Assembly (NCBI GenBank): GCA_900770405.1
Contig: CAAGKL010000063.1
Coordinates: 1-12,717 of the forward strand
DNA: 12,717 nt
Origin: Clostridia bacterium
GTDB taxonomy: Bacteria > Bacillota > Clostridia > UBA1381
Reading direction: 5' to 3'
Positions 1-8,000 of the stretch are shown here, piece after piece. The notes below the pieces were generated by a model, which did no database searches, was not told the origin of the DNA, and worked only from the letters and a program-made list of their open reading frames with translations. Each line of letters opens with the position of its first letter. The first letter of the stretch is position 1. Both the position numbers and the translations under genes were made by a program.

Positions 1-119
1 AATATTGCTATATTTTGCCGAGTGGTCTATACTGTGAAAACTATATAGATAATTTTGGTAAATAACAATATAGCGCGTAGGATTGTGGGGCGTTGTGTGT
101 CCCTATGTTCCTACGCGCT
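1..119 (+). repeat. Left copy of a perfect 119-bp terminal inverted repeat
   Basis: Bases 1-119 are the exact reverse complement of 12599-12717, checked base by base; base 120 (G) is the first mismatch. The repeat holds an inward-facing promoter and a long hairpin, described separately. Similarity returns at 131-158, so the biological repeat is a longer leader module of which this is the perfectly conserved part. No transposase lies between the arms, so this is not evidently a transposon end. The window stops exactly at the repeat, so the repeat may continue outward. Confidence 0.97.
5..33 (+). promoter_or_regulatory. Sigma-A-like promoter inside the left repeat
   Basis: TTGCTA at 5-10 (-35, 4 of 6 consensus bases) is followed after exactly 17 nt by TATACT at 28-33 (-10, 5 of 6 bases). 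Transcription would start near 40 and run right, through the hairpin and into the lipoprotein/peptidase operon. The promoter is inferred from sequence only; AT-rich DNA further on (43-53) could offer other -10-like boxes but without an equally good -35. Confidence 0.6.
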
Positions 120-125
120 GTTTTT
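72..125 (+). terminator. Long leader hairpin with T run (possible attenuator), left copy
   Basis: AGCGCGTAGGA at 72-82 pairs perfectly with TCCTACGCGCT at 109-119. After a T-T mismatch the stem continues (84-90 with 101-107, with G-T wobbles), leaving a loop of about 10 nt at 91-100. TTTTT follows at 121-125. This has the form of an intrinsic terminator placed between the promoter and the first Shine-Dalgarno. It could be a leader attenuator, or the terminator of a gene outside the window. No obvious antiterminator partner is visible in the AT-rich 40-71 stretch. Confidence 0.65.
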
Positions 126-130
126 ATATC

Positions 131-158
131 AATGATAGGAGGATAGACCAATGGGCTA
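131..158 (+). promoter_or_regulatory. Conserved RBS plus ATGGGCTA start, left leader
   Basis: After about 11 diverged bases, this stretch again matches the opposite end of the window (12558-12586) with one substitution and one single-base indel. It includes a full AGGAGG at 137-142 and ATGGGCTA from 151. Conservation past the Shine-Dalgarno into the first codons (Met-Gly-Tyr) suggests that a short translated ORF is part of the leader. In this copy the mini-ORF is in frame with the downstream lipoprotein and has no stop before it. Confidence 0.7.
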
Positions 159-185
159 TTTTAGTATTTGTAATTCAAAGCATTT

Positions 186-193
186 AAGGAGGT
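186..193 (+). promoter_or_regulatory. Second Shine-Dalgarno, fixes the lipoprotein start
   Basis: AAGGAGGT lies 5 nt upstream of the ATG at 199. It gives the lipoprotein its own ribosome site, in addition to the leader site at 137-142, and supports initiation at 199 with a compact signal peptide. Confidence 0.7.
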
Positions 194-198
194 CATAT

Positions 199-714
199 AT
201 GGCAAAATCGAAATTTATATCATTAGGGTTGGTGTTAATAATGATTTTTAGTTTATTGACGGGTTGTTCGACTAACAAATATAATGCCGTTTTATATAGC
301 AATGCGAACGAATGGATAGATGAAACATTCTTAAAAGATAATAGAGTTAAAGCATATTATCTCAACGAAAATTATATATACGGCGAAAGCGATCCGAGTG
401 ATAAGTATATTTATGATACCACATCGCCATCGTCAAGGGTATTCATTGTAACCGATGAAGATGAATATAATAGGGTTTTTTCTAATTCTCCGTTGGATAT
501 TGATTTTGAACAGGAAATAGTAATATTATATATTTTTTCTGATGTTAATCCAACACGAGATTATAAATTGAAAAAAATAGAGGTTAATGATGAAATTTTA
601 ACCGTGAAAACGGAGTTGGAACGCAAAGATGTTGACGATACAACTATGCCATATCAAAGGTGCATTGTGATAAAAATGAACAAGGTAGAAATAAATGAAG
701 TAAAATTTGAATAA
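199..714 (+). CDS. Small secreted lipoprotein, PrcB-like C-terminal region
   Basis: A 171-aa protein with a lipoprotein signal: MAKSK n-region, hydrophobic core and lipobox LLTGC with Cys23, so it should be anchored on the outer face of the membrane. Residues about 81-171 (DEDEYNRVF, FEQEIVILYIFSD, then a strand-rich stretch ending YQRCIVIKMNK) resemble the PrcB_C fold, a domain seen in small lipoproteins that partner secreted proteases; this was recognised by eye and is weak. The start at 199 is chosen because of its own AAGGAGGT and the normal signal peptide. A longer in-frame form from 151 adds 16 residues (MGYFSICNSK...) and also has a strong RBS, so both may be made. The gene ends 15 bp before the secreted cysteine peptidase and is probably co-transcribed with it, which makes a chaperone, anchor or inhibitor of that peptidase plausible (inference). 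Confidence 0.75.
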   Translation: MAKSKFISLGLVLIMIFSLLTGCSTNKYNAVLYSNANEWIDETFLKDNRVKAYYLNENYIYGESDPSDKYIYDTTSPSSRVFIVTDEDEYNRVFSNSPLDIDFEQEIVILYIFSDVNPTRDYKLKKIEVNDEILTVKTELERKDVDDTTMPYQRCIVIKMNKVEINEVKFE

Positions 715-729
715 TGATGGAGGTAAAAT

Positions 730-2847
730 ATGAGAAAAATCAAAAGTTTTAGATTGATCGGCTTTATAATTGCTTTAGCAATAATTTTTTCCTCATTAAG
801 TGTTTTTGGTTCAACGGTAGCTTTTGCTGCTGAAGATAGTACCTCTTATTCGGGTGAGGAGTTTGTAGAAAGTAAAGAATTTTCGAATGCTGCTAATGGA
901 GAAACATTACAATCCGCTTTTTCCAATAAAACAGTTCGTGAATGTGAATATGTTTATAATTTAGATGATTCAGCGGATTACATTTATGTTGAATTTGAGA
1001 ATGGGGGATATGCTCTTTTTTCAAGAGAAACAATGGAAATGATGGAGTATTCTTTGCAAGGTACATTACCATATTCAAATTCTTCAACTAAAGACTACTA
1101 TGCAGGTCCATCGAATTATTTACAAAAAATTGATTCTAAATTTATCAATGCGTTAACCAATGAACAACTTGATATAACTGCTGATGAAGCGCTGAAATTT
1201 GCTCAACAAGTAAGGACATCTATAAAGAGTCAAAGCTCATATAAGTCAAATGTAAAGATTGAAAATAACAATATTGTTGACGAAGTAAAAAGTTTCTTGA
1301 ATTCAAATATAAATACTGTTAATGATGAAGATAGTAAGCCAAAGATTGATACAGACTCTTTGATATATCCAACCGTAGGAACGGGGACTCTGATTCCGAA
1401 TTATCGTTATTTTATTGTAGAACCTACTCACGGCGATAACTATACGGGTGAAACTTATGGAAATGGAAACTCGGGAACTTGTGGCTCTGTTGCGGCTCAA
1501 ATTTTATTGGGCTATAACAATTACTACAATGATAGAAGAATAATAGAAGATAGATTTCTTAATGGTTATAACGACTCATCGAATACTGTTAGCATTCCTG
1601 AAAGAAATCCTAATCATTGCACTGACCCGATGTCTATGACAAGTTGGACAACTGGTACAAGAAGCGAAGATACAGGCACAAATAGTTTTTATTCAAAAGT
1701 AGTAACAACAATAATGAAACCGAACACAAGTGGGGCATCTGTTAAGGAAGTATATAATGGTATTAAATCAATTTTAAACGAAAATCTTTCTTCGAGTGAT
1801 TATTCTATTGATTACGAGTTGAAAGGATGGTTTTTCGGTTATTCTCCTGTTAGTTCTACTCCAATAAAGGCTGAAATAGATGCGGGACGACCTTTAATTA
1901 TCAGTTTGAGTTCGAATTTGGGAGCTACAAACCATCAAGTTGTTGGCTACGGTTATCAAAATTATATATATCCTGATGGAAGTGGTACTTATGAAGGATA
2001 TATAGTGCATTTTGGATGGCAAGGAGAAACGTGTGTATGGGTGAATTCTTCTTGGTGTAAAGGCTATATATCATTAGAAATGAATCACGAACATAGTTAT
2101 TACACTGTAGGCACAATTTCAGGAACAAGTAGAACTGAATATAAATGTAGCACGTGTGGACACAGAACAGATGCAGCTATCAATATGACGGCAATGGATC
2201 GTTATGTAGAGCGAGTTGCTACAATTCCTCAAAACGGATATGTTTATAAGGACTATTATGTAAAATTCGCTACCGCAGGCAAAAAAATGTTCCAAACTTT
2301 CGGATCAAAAGATGCTAAACTTTATCTATTTGATACCAAAAATAACCAATTGGCGTACAATGATGATGCTGGATATGGGTTTAATTCTATGTTTTATTAC
2401 ACTGTTGAAGCGAATAAACCATATATATTAAGAGTTAAGTTTTATTCTGATTCAACGACGGGTGATGTGAAAGTAGGTATTACACCGGCTTCAGTTGAGT
2501 ATTCGACTTTTGAGGATATATGGACTCACGAATCAGCAGGGGGCGTGACTTTTATTTTCTCATCATCTTTGAACACCACACGCGTAATAACATTTACACC
2601 AACGGAGAGTGGCACTTATACATTTAAGACCGGTTATGAAGATGAAACACGCGTAGATACATACTTATACGTTGTAGATCCATATACAACAAATTCGTGT
2701 CTTTATAATGATGATGACGCGGGCGATTTACAAGCCTTGATTACGATGGATTTGGTTGCGGGTAGAACTTATTTTATGGTTGTGTCAACATATAATATAA
2801 CATCAACAACCGGTAGGTTGAGTGTGAGCGTAAACAAAACCTCATAA
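730..2847 (+). CDS. Secreted papain-fold-like cysteine peptidase with two PPC-like domains
   Basis: A 705-aa protein with a Sec signal peptide (MRKIKSFRLIGF..., AFA-AE near residue 35). Residues ~60-200 (DYIYVEFENGGYALFSRE) look like the pro-region of C10/C39-like peptidases. The putative catalytic Cys is C251 in SGTCGSVAAQ, the His is H402 in GATNHQVVGYGY, and HFGWQGE (427-433) follows, an order that fits clan CA (papain-like). A small Cys/His cluster follows (H453, H455, CSTCGH 473-478), possibly a metal ribbon. Residues ~500-584 and ~600-705 are PPC-like beta domains, each with a DD-rich loop (YNDDAGYG, YNDDDAGD). GGAGG at 719-723 sits 6 nt before the ATG. The exact peptidase family and substrate are not determined. 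There is no sortase motif or lipobox, so it is probably released. It is the last gene of the left operon. Confidence 0.75.
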   Translation: MRKIKSFRLIGFIIALAIIFSSLSVFGSTVAFAAEDSTSYSGEEFVESKEFSNAANGETLQSAFSNKTVRECEYVYNLDDSADYIYVEFENGGYALFSRETMEMMEYSLQGTLPYSNSSTKDYYAGPSNYLQKIDSKFINALTNEQLDITADEALKFAQQVRTSIKSQSSYKSNVKIENNNIVDEVKSFLNSNINTVNDEDSKPKIDTDSLIYPTVGTGTLIPNYRYFIVEPTHGDNYTGETYGNGNSGTCGSVAAQILLGYNNYYNDRRIIEDRFLNGYNDSSNTVSIPERNPNHCTDPMSMTSWTTGTRSEDTGTNSFYSKVVTTIMKPNTSGASVKEVYNGIKSILNENLSSSDYSIDYELKGWFFGYSPVSSTPIKAEIDAGRPLIISLSSNLGATNHQVVGYGYQNYIYPDGSGTYEGYIVHFGWQGETCVWVNSSWCKGYISLEMNHEHSYYTVGTISGTSRTEYKCSTCGHRTDAAINMTAMDRYVERVATIPQNGYVYKDYYVKFATAGKKMFQTFGSKDAKLYLFDTKNNQLAYNDDAGYGFNSMFYYTVEANKPYILRVKFYSDSTTGDVKVGITPASVEYSTFEDIWTHESAGGVTFIFSSSLNTTRVITFTPTESGTYTFKTGYEDETRVDTYLYVVDPYTTNSCLYNDDDAGDLQALITMDLVAGRTYFMVVSTYNITSTTGRLSVSVNKTS

Positions 2848-2880
2848 TCGGGGTGAAAAATATAATAGAGATTTACAAAA

Positions 2881-2912
2881 ATAGCCGATGTGTCGAAAGG
2901 CACACCGGCTAT
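2881..2912. terminator. Bidirectional intrinsic terminator between convergent operons
   Basis: ATAGCCG (2881-2887) pairs with CGGCTAT (2906-2912). After an A-C mismatch, TGTGTC pairs with GGCACA around a GAAA tetraloop (2895-2898). Rightward transcripts run into AATTATTTTAC. Leftward transcripts run into ATTTTTGTAAAT. It lies 33 bp past the peptidase stop and 24 bp past the ABC gene stop, as expected for a shared terminator. Confidence 0.85.
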
Positions 2913-2917
2913 AATTA

Positions 2918-2951
2918 TTTTACTTCACCATCAATTTTACTTCACCATCAA
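2918..2951. repeat. 17-bp tandem duplication over the ABC gene stop
   Basis: The unit TTTTACTTCACCATCAA occurs twice back to back (2918-2934 and 2935-2951) with no mismatch. On the minus strand the inner copy encodes the last residues Leu-Met-Val-Lys and the TAA stop of the ABC protein; the outer copy repeats them downstream of the stop in another frame. It looks like a recent slippage or duplication event that left the protein end unchanged. Confidence 0.95.
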
Positions 2952-5006
2952 TTCCCTCGGCGTTTTTTTGGATAGTTTTATCAGTGGCAATACGCTTGAT
3001 ATAATGGATGTAAGCACAACAATTCCAAATAAAATCAAATAATCTAATCCAGTCAATTCATACCACGGGAATGGAAATTCTTGCACTGCACTTAAAACCA
3101 ACAAAGTCGGCATTATAGCATATTTAATCATAATGCAAGAGCAGGCAAAGACAATTAAGGCTATTAGGGCGTTCTGTATTATAAAAATAATTGAAATATG
3201 GCATTTAGATGCTCCAATCGCTCTTAATATTCCAATTTGCCTCATTTTGTCTTGAATAGATACACTAATAAAGTTAGCAAACAAAATTACGGCAAACAAA
3301 ATAGCTACAAGAGAAATAGCAAGCATAATTCCACCGAATTTCTGCGTTTGAGTTGATTGATATTTAAGTATTTGGGAATAATAGTCGCAAAAAACATATT
3401 CCTCCCCATCCAACACAACATTTATCAAGTCGGAATTATTAAAATCTTCTTCATCGTAGTTAATTATGATGTAGGAATATTTCTCGAAAGAATTTTTGTA
3501 GTTTGGGCTTACAAACATTAAATTGTGGAAGCCTCTTTGATTATATACGTTAAATTCTCTCATCCACTCTACAGAAAAAACATCACTATAACCCAAAGCA
3601 TACGTTTTTATGTTTTTATATTCATCTCTATCGAACTTTGTGTCAACAATTCCGCGTATTGTGTATTTATCTCCGTACACACCACCGAATTGTCGTCCAA
3701 GTAAATCGTCATAGGTTGTTATACTAATGTTTTCAAGTCCATTGTTTGTAAATCCAGTCAAAGTATAAACTTCATACATACTCTTGGATATTGCAATATC
3801 ATATTCGCTCCAAGTATCATCAGGAAAACTTCCGGCAAGCAGCTCAAAGCCATAAGCGTTAAAATCGTTTTCATTCATAGCAGCCACACCACTAAAATGC
3901 TCATTAAAATATACTTGCTCTCTGTCTGTTAACTGCCTGAAGAATCCTTGATTATTATATTCCTCAAAATAATCGGCAACACCAATTATATTCATAGTTT
4001 TATAATTATCAACAAATTCTTTGAATTTTGAGGTTTCAAAATATCGCTTTTCTTCACGTGCGTATCCCCCACCTAAATCAATCGTTTCTGGAGTCAATGA
4101 TAATATTGCTACCTTCTCTCGTTCTAACACTTTCTGCTGTAGGTCATATGGTGTCCAAGTAGAAAACTTTAACGCTCCTACCATTAAAGAGAAACCAAAC
4201 ATACTCAATATTATCAATACTATCAGACGGATCGGTGTTTTTTTGAACGCATTTGTCGATAGTTTAATACATAATTGGGGATTTAATACGCTTTTTTTTG
4301 CTCTAAAAAGCTTTTCATCATCGCAATCTATGGTGTTTTTTTCGTTTGTGTTGTTAACAATTTGACCGTCTTGCATTTCGATAACTTGATCACCGAACTC
4401 TTTAGCAGATGATAAATCGTGTGTTACAACTACCACCAATTGATTTTGGGACATTTCTTTTAATAAAGCAAATATATCGCGTCCAGTTTCTGTATCAAGA
4501 CTCCCAGTTGGCTCATCAGCAAGTAGTAATTTTGATTCTTTCGCAAGCGCACGAGCAATTGCGACCCTTTGTTTTTGACCGCCGCTTAGTTCTCCGATTT
4601 TTCGATGAGCGTAGCCGTCTAAACCAACAAATCTTAATGCTGAATATATTTGTTCTTGTGAGTTTTTAATATTTTGCAAATCGGTAGCAAGGCGTATATT
4701 ATCATACACATTGTATTCTTCAAGTAAATTGTTTTCTTGAAACACAAAACCAACATATGCGTTTCTGTACTTATCCCAATCTATACTTGAGAATTTCGAT
4801 GTGTCCATTCCTTCACAAATCATTTTGCCTGAGTCAAATTTGTCAAGCCCACCTAATATATTCAATAAAGTGGTTTTTCCACATCCTGATTTGCCAACGA
4901 TAAAGATTAGCCCCTTGTTCGGTAGCGTTAAACTTAAATTATTTAACGCTACCGAGCTATTATGCTTAGAACAATAAGTCTTTTGAATATTTTCAAGTTT
5001 TATCAC
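2937..5006 (-). CDS. ABC transporter, fused ATPase and MacB/FtsX-type permease
   Basis: About 689-693 aa. Counting from a TTG at 5018, the ATPase has Walker A GKSGCGKTT (42-50), Q-loop Q94, signature LSGGQ (144-148), Walker B LLLADEP (164-170) and H-loop His200. A first membrane segment (~262-283) is followed by an extracytoplasmic domain of ~280 residues, then three membrane segments (~562-586, ~608-631, ~660-682) with the FtsX-type loop DKMRQIGILRAIGAS. This is the four-helix type VII (MacB-like) layout, here with ATPase first on one chain. Such proteins drive extracytoplasmic work or export of peptides and lipoproteins rather than classical uptake. The GTG at 5006 is preferred because it gives the typical MIKLENIQKTY beginning and has GGTG upstream; TTG at 5018 and GTG at 5015 are alternatives. 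It follows the giant-protein gene by 27 bp. Substrate unknown. Confidence 0.88.
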   Translation of the reverse strand: MIKLENIQKTYCSKHNSSVALNNLSLTLPNKGLIFIVGKSGCGKTTLLNILGGLDKFDSGKMICEGMDTSKFSSIDWDKYRNAYVGFVFQENNLLEEYNVYDNIRLATDLQNIKNSQEQIYSALRFVGLDGYAHRKIGELSGGQKQRVAIARALAKESKLLLADEPTGSLDTETGRDIFALLKEMSQNQLVVVVTHDLSSAKEFGDQVIEMQDGQIVNNTNEKNTIDCDDEKLFRAKKSVLNPQLCIKLSTNAFKKTPIRLIVLIILSMFGFSLMVGALKFSTWTPYDLQQKVLEREKVAILSLTPETIDLGGGYAREEKRYFETSKFKEFVDNYKTMNIIGVADYFEEYNNQGFFRQLTDREQVYFNEHFSGVAAMNENDFNAYGFELLAGSFPDDTWSEYDIAISKSMYEVYTLTGFTNNGLENISITTYDDLLGRQFGGVYGDKYTIRGIVDTKFDRDEYKNIKTYALGYSDVFSVEWMREFNVYNQRGFHNLMFVSPNYKNSFEKYSYIIINYDEEDFNNSDLINVVLDGEEYVFCDYYSQILKYQSTQTQKFGGIMLAISLVAILFAVILFANFISVSIQDKMRQIGILRAIGASKCHISIIFIIQNALIALIVFACSCIMIKYAIMPTLLVLSAVQEFPFPWYELTGLDYLILFGIVVLTSIISSVLPLIKLSKKTPRELMVK

Positions 5007-5033
5007 AATGCACACCAATTACTTTTCTGATTT

Positions 5034-8000
5034 TTACAATGTTGCATACCAATAACCACCAGAACTACCAGACGAACCCGCAAAGCCATTAGGTGAGCCA
5101 GTACCGCCTGCACCACCTGCACCGCCAGAGCCACCGACACCGTGATCTCCGTCTGCAAATGCGCTCGGACCGTTAGCACCGCCGTCTCCACCGTCTCCGC
5201 CTCGACCACCAGTTCCTCCAGTGCCTTGATCGCCCTTGGTAGCAGTTGCAGTTATGCAAGAAGAATATTCCTTGCTGAGCGTACCATTGTAAGCAACACC
5301 GCCTGCACCACCAGTACCACCAGTACCGCCTGCGCCGCCATCTCCGCCATCGCCACCGTGTCTGCAAATAACTAACGAGCCTGCGGCGTGTCCACCTCGA
5401 CCACCTTCGCCGCCAGTACCGCCTTTTCCGCCAGTACCACCTTCGCCGCCAGTAATAGTGATAGTTCCAGAAGTGGATTCAACGATTATGTTTGTAACAT
5501 ATATAGCATAACCACCAGTTCCTCCAGTACCACCTTTTCCTCCAGTGCCACCATTTTGACCATCTGTTCCGTTTTCAAGGAAAATTCCATCAGCATCTTT
5601 GCCGTCTGCACCTTTACTTCCAGTTGCACCAACCGTTCCAATAGAGCCAACACCGCCGGTAAGTTTTAATGTACCAGTGCCATTCAATGCAATAGTAGCT
5701 CCAGATGTAGCATTATAAATAGCAGCATATCCTTGCCCCGTTCCAACAGTTGCATTTTTTCCTCCGGTTATACTAACCGTTCCGCTATAAGCAAGTGTCA
5801 GCCTAAAGTTTCCAGATGCAGTTATTGCGTTATAACCCGCCGGAGCTTTTATTGACACTTTCTCAAAGCGCAATACCAAAGGAGTTGTACGGTTACTAAT
5901 TATAACCCTAAAGTTTGTAAATGTACGACTTGAGCTTGATTTGAACGTAATCTCATTTACGGAAGTTGCTATTGTAAATACATATGTTCCGCTCTGCGTT
6001 GCCGAAGATAAATCAATAATTGATGTATCTGCGCTAATTGTGGTTGTTGTACTGCCAGTATAAGAATACGATGTTGCCAACCAATTTGCATACAACGTTG
6101 TATTTGTAGTATTCCAATTAGTTACTTTTGTACCAGTCTTATCATAAATTTTTGTTCCTTGTCCGTTGGTACTTGTATAATAACCATCAAACGAATAACC
6201 CGCTTTTGTTGGAACAAGAACTGAAGGGGGAGCATCATCGTAAGTTATCTTTACATATGTTGAAGAAGATGACACAGAAACACCCGAATAATTAACCGTA
6301 CCAGTTGTTTTGTTGCCAGAGTAAGCTCTGAAACCGACATAATACGATTGTCCCTTTGTTACCGTATATGTAATTTTTGAATCTAAATTACCATAACCGT
6401 CATCGTTTGAAGTCAACTGAACAAAGTTTTTATCAAACAAAAGTAAATAAGGATCGCCTTCTGTGTGCGTAGTCCACAACGTGATAGTTCCACTTGCGCT
6501 CGGCACGAAGTACACATAGCCTATGTCTTCTTTATTGTACGAAGTTATAGTCGAGGAAAAAGCGAACTGTCTTGATGATCCACCATTTTTGTTCAGAGTT
6601 ACCGTATATGTTACAGGCGTCCAGTTTGCATAAAGAGTAACATTCGATGCTATATTATACGCTCTTACACTTCCCATAGAAGAATTGTAGTATTTTGTGC
6701 CTGCACCATTAGGTGACGTATAATAACCCTCAAAAGTATATCCCGTTCTTGTCGGTTTAGTAGCAGAAGTCATTGAACTGCCAAAAACAGTAGATACACT
6801 TGCATCTCCACCGGTTCCACTCTGTTTGTTAAGTGTTACAGTATAAGAGTTCGGCATCCAATAAGCATACAAAGTGGTGTTTTGTGCTATGCCCCACGTA
6901 TTTTGTGTACTTCCGCTTGCAGGGTATATTTGTTCTCCAGCACCGTTAGGTTGCGTATAGTAGCCACCAAATGTATAACCATTTCTATAAGGCTTAATCA
7001 ATGTTGGCATACTACTGTCAAACTCAACAGTATAGGAAGTAGGAGCAACACTTGAACTCAATGTAACACCTGAATAATATACATAGCCATTACAAGGAGT
7101 CGAAGCAAACGTTCTAAAACCTATATAATAACTTTGTCCACTTACAACGCTATAAGTTATTTTAGAATCCAGATTGCCATATCCATCATCATTTGATGCC
7201 AATAAGGATTTGTTTGCATTATACAGGCACAAATACGGATCTCCACTTGTGTGCGAAGTCCACAATGTTATCGTTCCAGAAGAACTTGGAACAAAATAGA
7301 TGTACGCATAATCAGTTGATTTGTACGAAGAAACAGAAACGGAAGTGCTTTGTCCGAAAGAACCAATTTTACCGCTTTGATTATTTAACGTAATGGTATA
7401 TTCTTTAGCTTCCCATTTCGGCTCTAATGTAATCTTATCACCATCTTCTCCCAAATCGGGGATCGAATTACCCCAATTTATCAAAGCCTGAGAACTATCT
7501 CCGCTTCTATAAAAGCCCACCAATTCATATCCTGCCCGTGAGCCATTATATGATAGATATGCTTCAATAAGGGCTACGTTTATAGTTTGATTAGCTGTTG
7601 CGCCATAAGGAATCGTTACTTGTGTATTCGTCAGCTCAAGCTGATTAGAACTGATTTCAACCCATTGCTCTTGCGCGCTAATGACAACCTCAAATTCTTC
7701 GATAATCCAGTAAGCATACAATGTGGTTGCACCAGTAACATTATAATTTCTGGAACTATTCATTGTATTGGAATAATACTGTGTACCTGTTCCATTTTTA
7801 CCAGTAAAATATCCCGCAAATGTGTAACCACTCTTTTGCGGTGCTACGGCTTGTGGCATAGATGTTCCATAGGTAGCTACAGTTGAAACAGTACCACCCG
7901 TTCCACCTTGATTATCGAAAACTATTTCATATTCATTAGGAATCCAGTAAGCATACAAAGTTGTAGCAGTTGTTAATTCGTAAAAAGAAACAACACTAAC

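Noticed and set aside
40..150. Known riboswitch or T-box in the leader
   Set aside because: I see one long hairpin with a T run but no T-box sequence or other recognisable aptamer core; a covariance-model search (Rfam) would decide.
151..198. Longer lipoprotein start at 151
   Set aside because: It has a strong RBS, but the ATG at 199 has its own AAGGAGGT and gives a normal lipoprotein signal. The first part matches the leader mini-ORF of the other operon, so it is treated as leader.
4021..4365. 114-codon open frame on the + strand
   Set aside because: It lies antisense inside the ABC gene, with no recognisable protein features or ribosome site; 4409-4669 is similar, antisense to the ATPase motifs.
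5034..5060. Sortase (LPXTG) anchor at the end of the giant protein
   Set aside because: The C-terminus is GGYWYATL, with no LPXTG-type motif, hydrophobic segment or basic tail.
5055..5560. Possible CRISPR-like or satellite repeat
   Set aside because: The periodicity is in triplets and follows glycine codons in a long open frame; there are no uniform repeats with spacers.
5388..5669. Ser/Thr-rich open frame on the + strand
   Set aside because: It is antisense to the glycine-rich tail; the composition follows from the complement of glycine codons. The same applies to 5142-5375 (+) and 5003-5209 and 5173-5367 (-).
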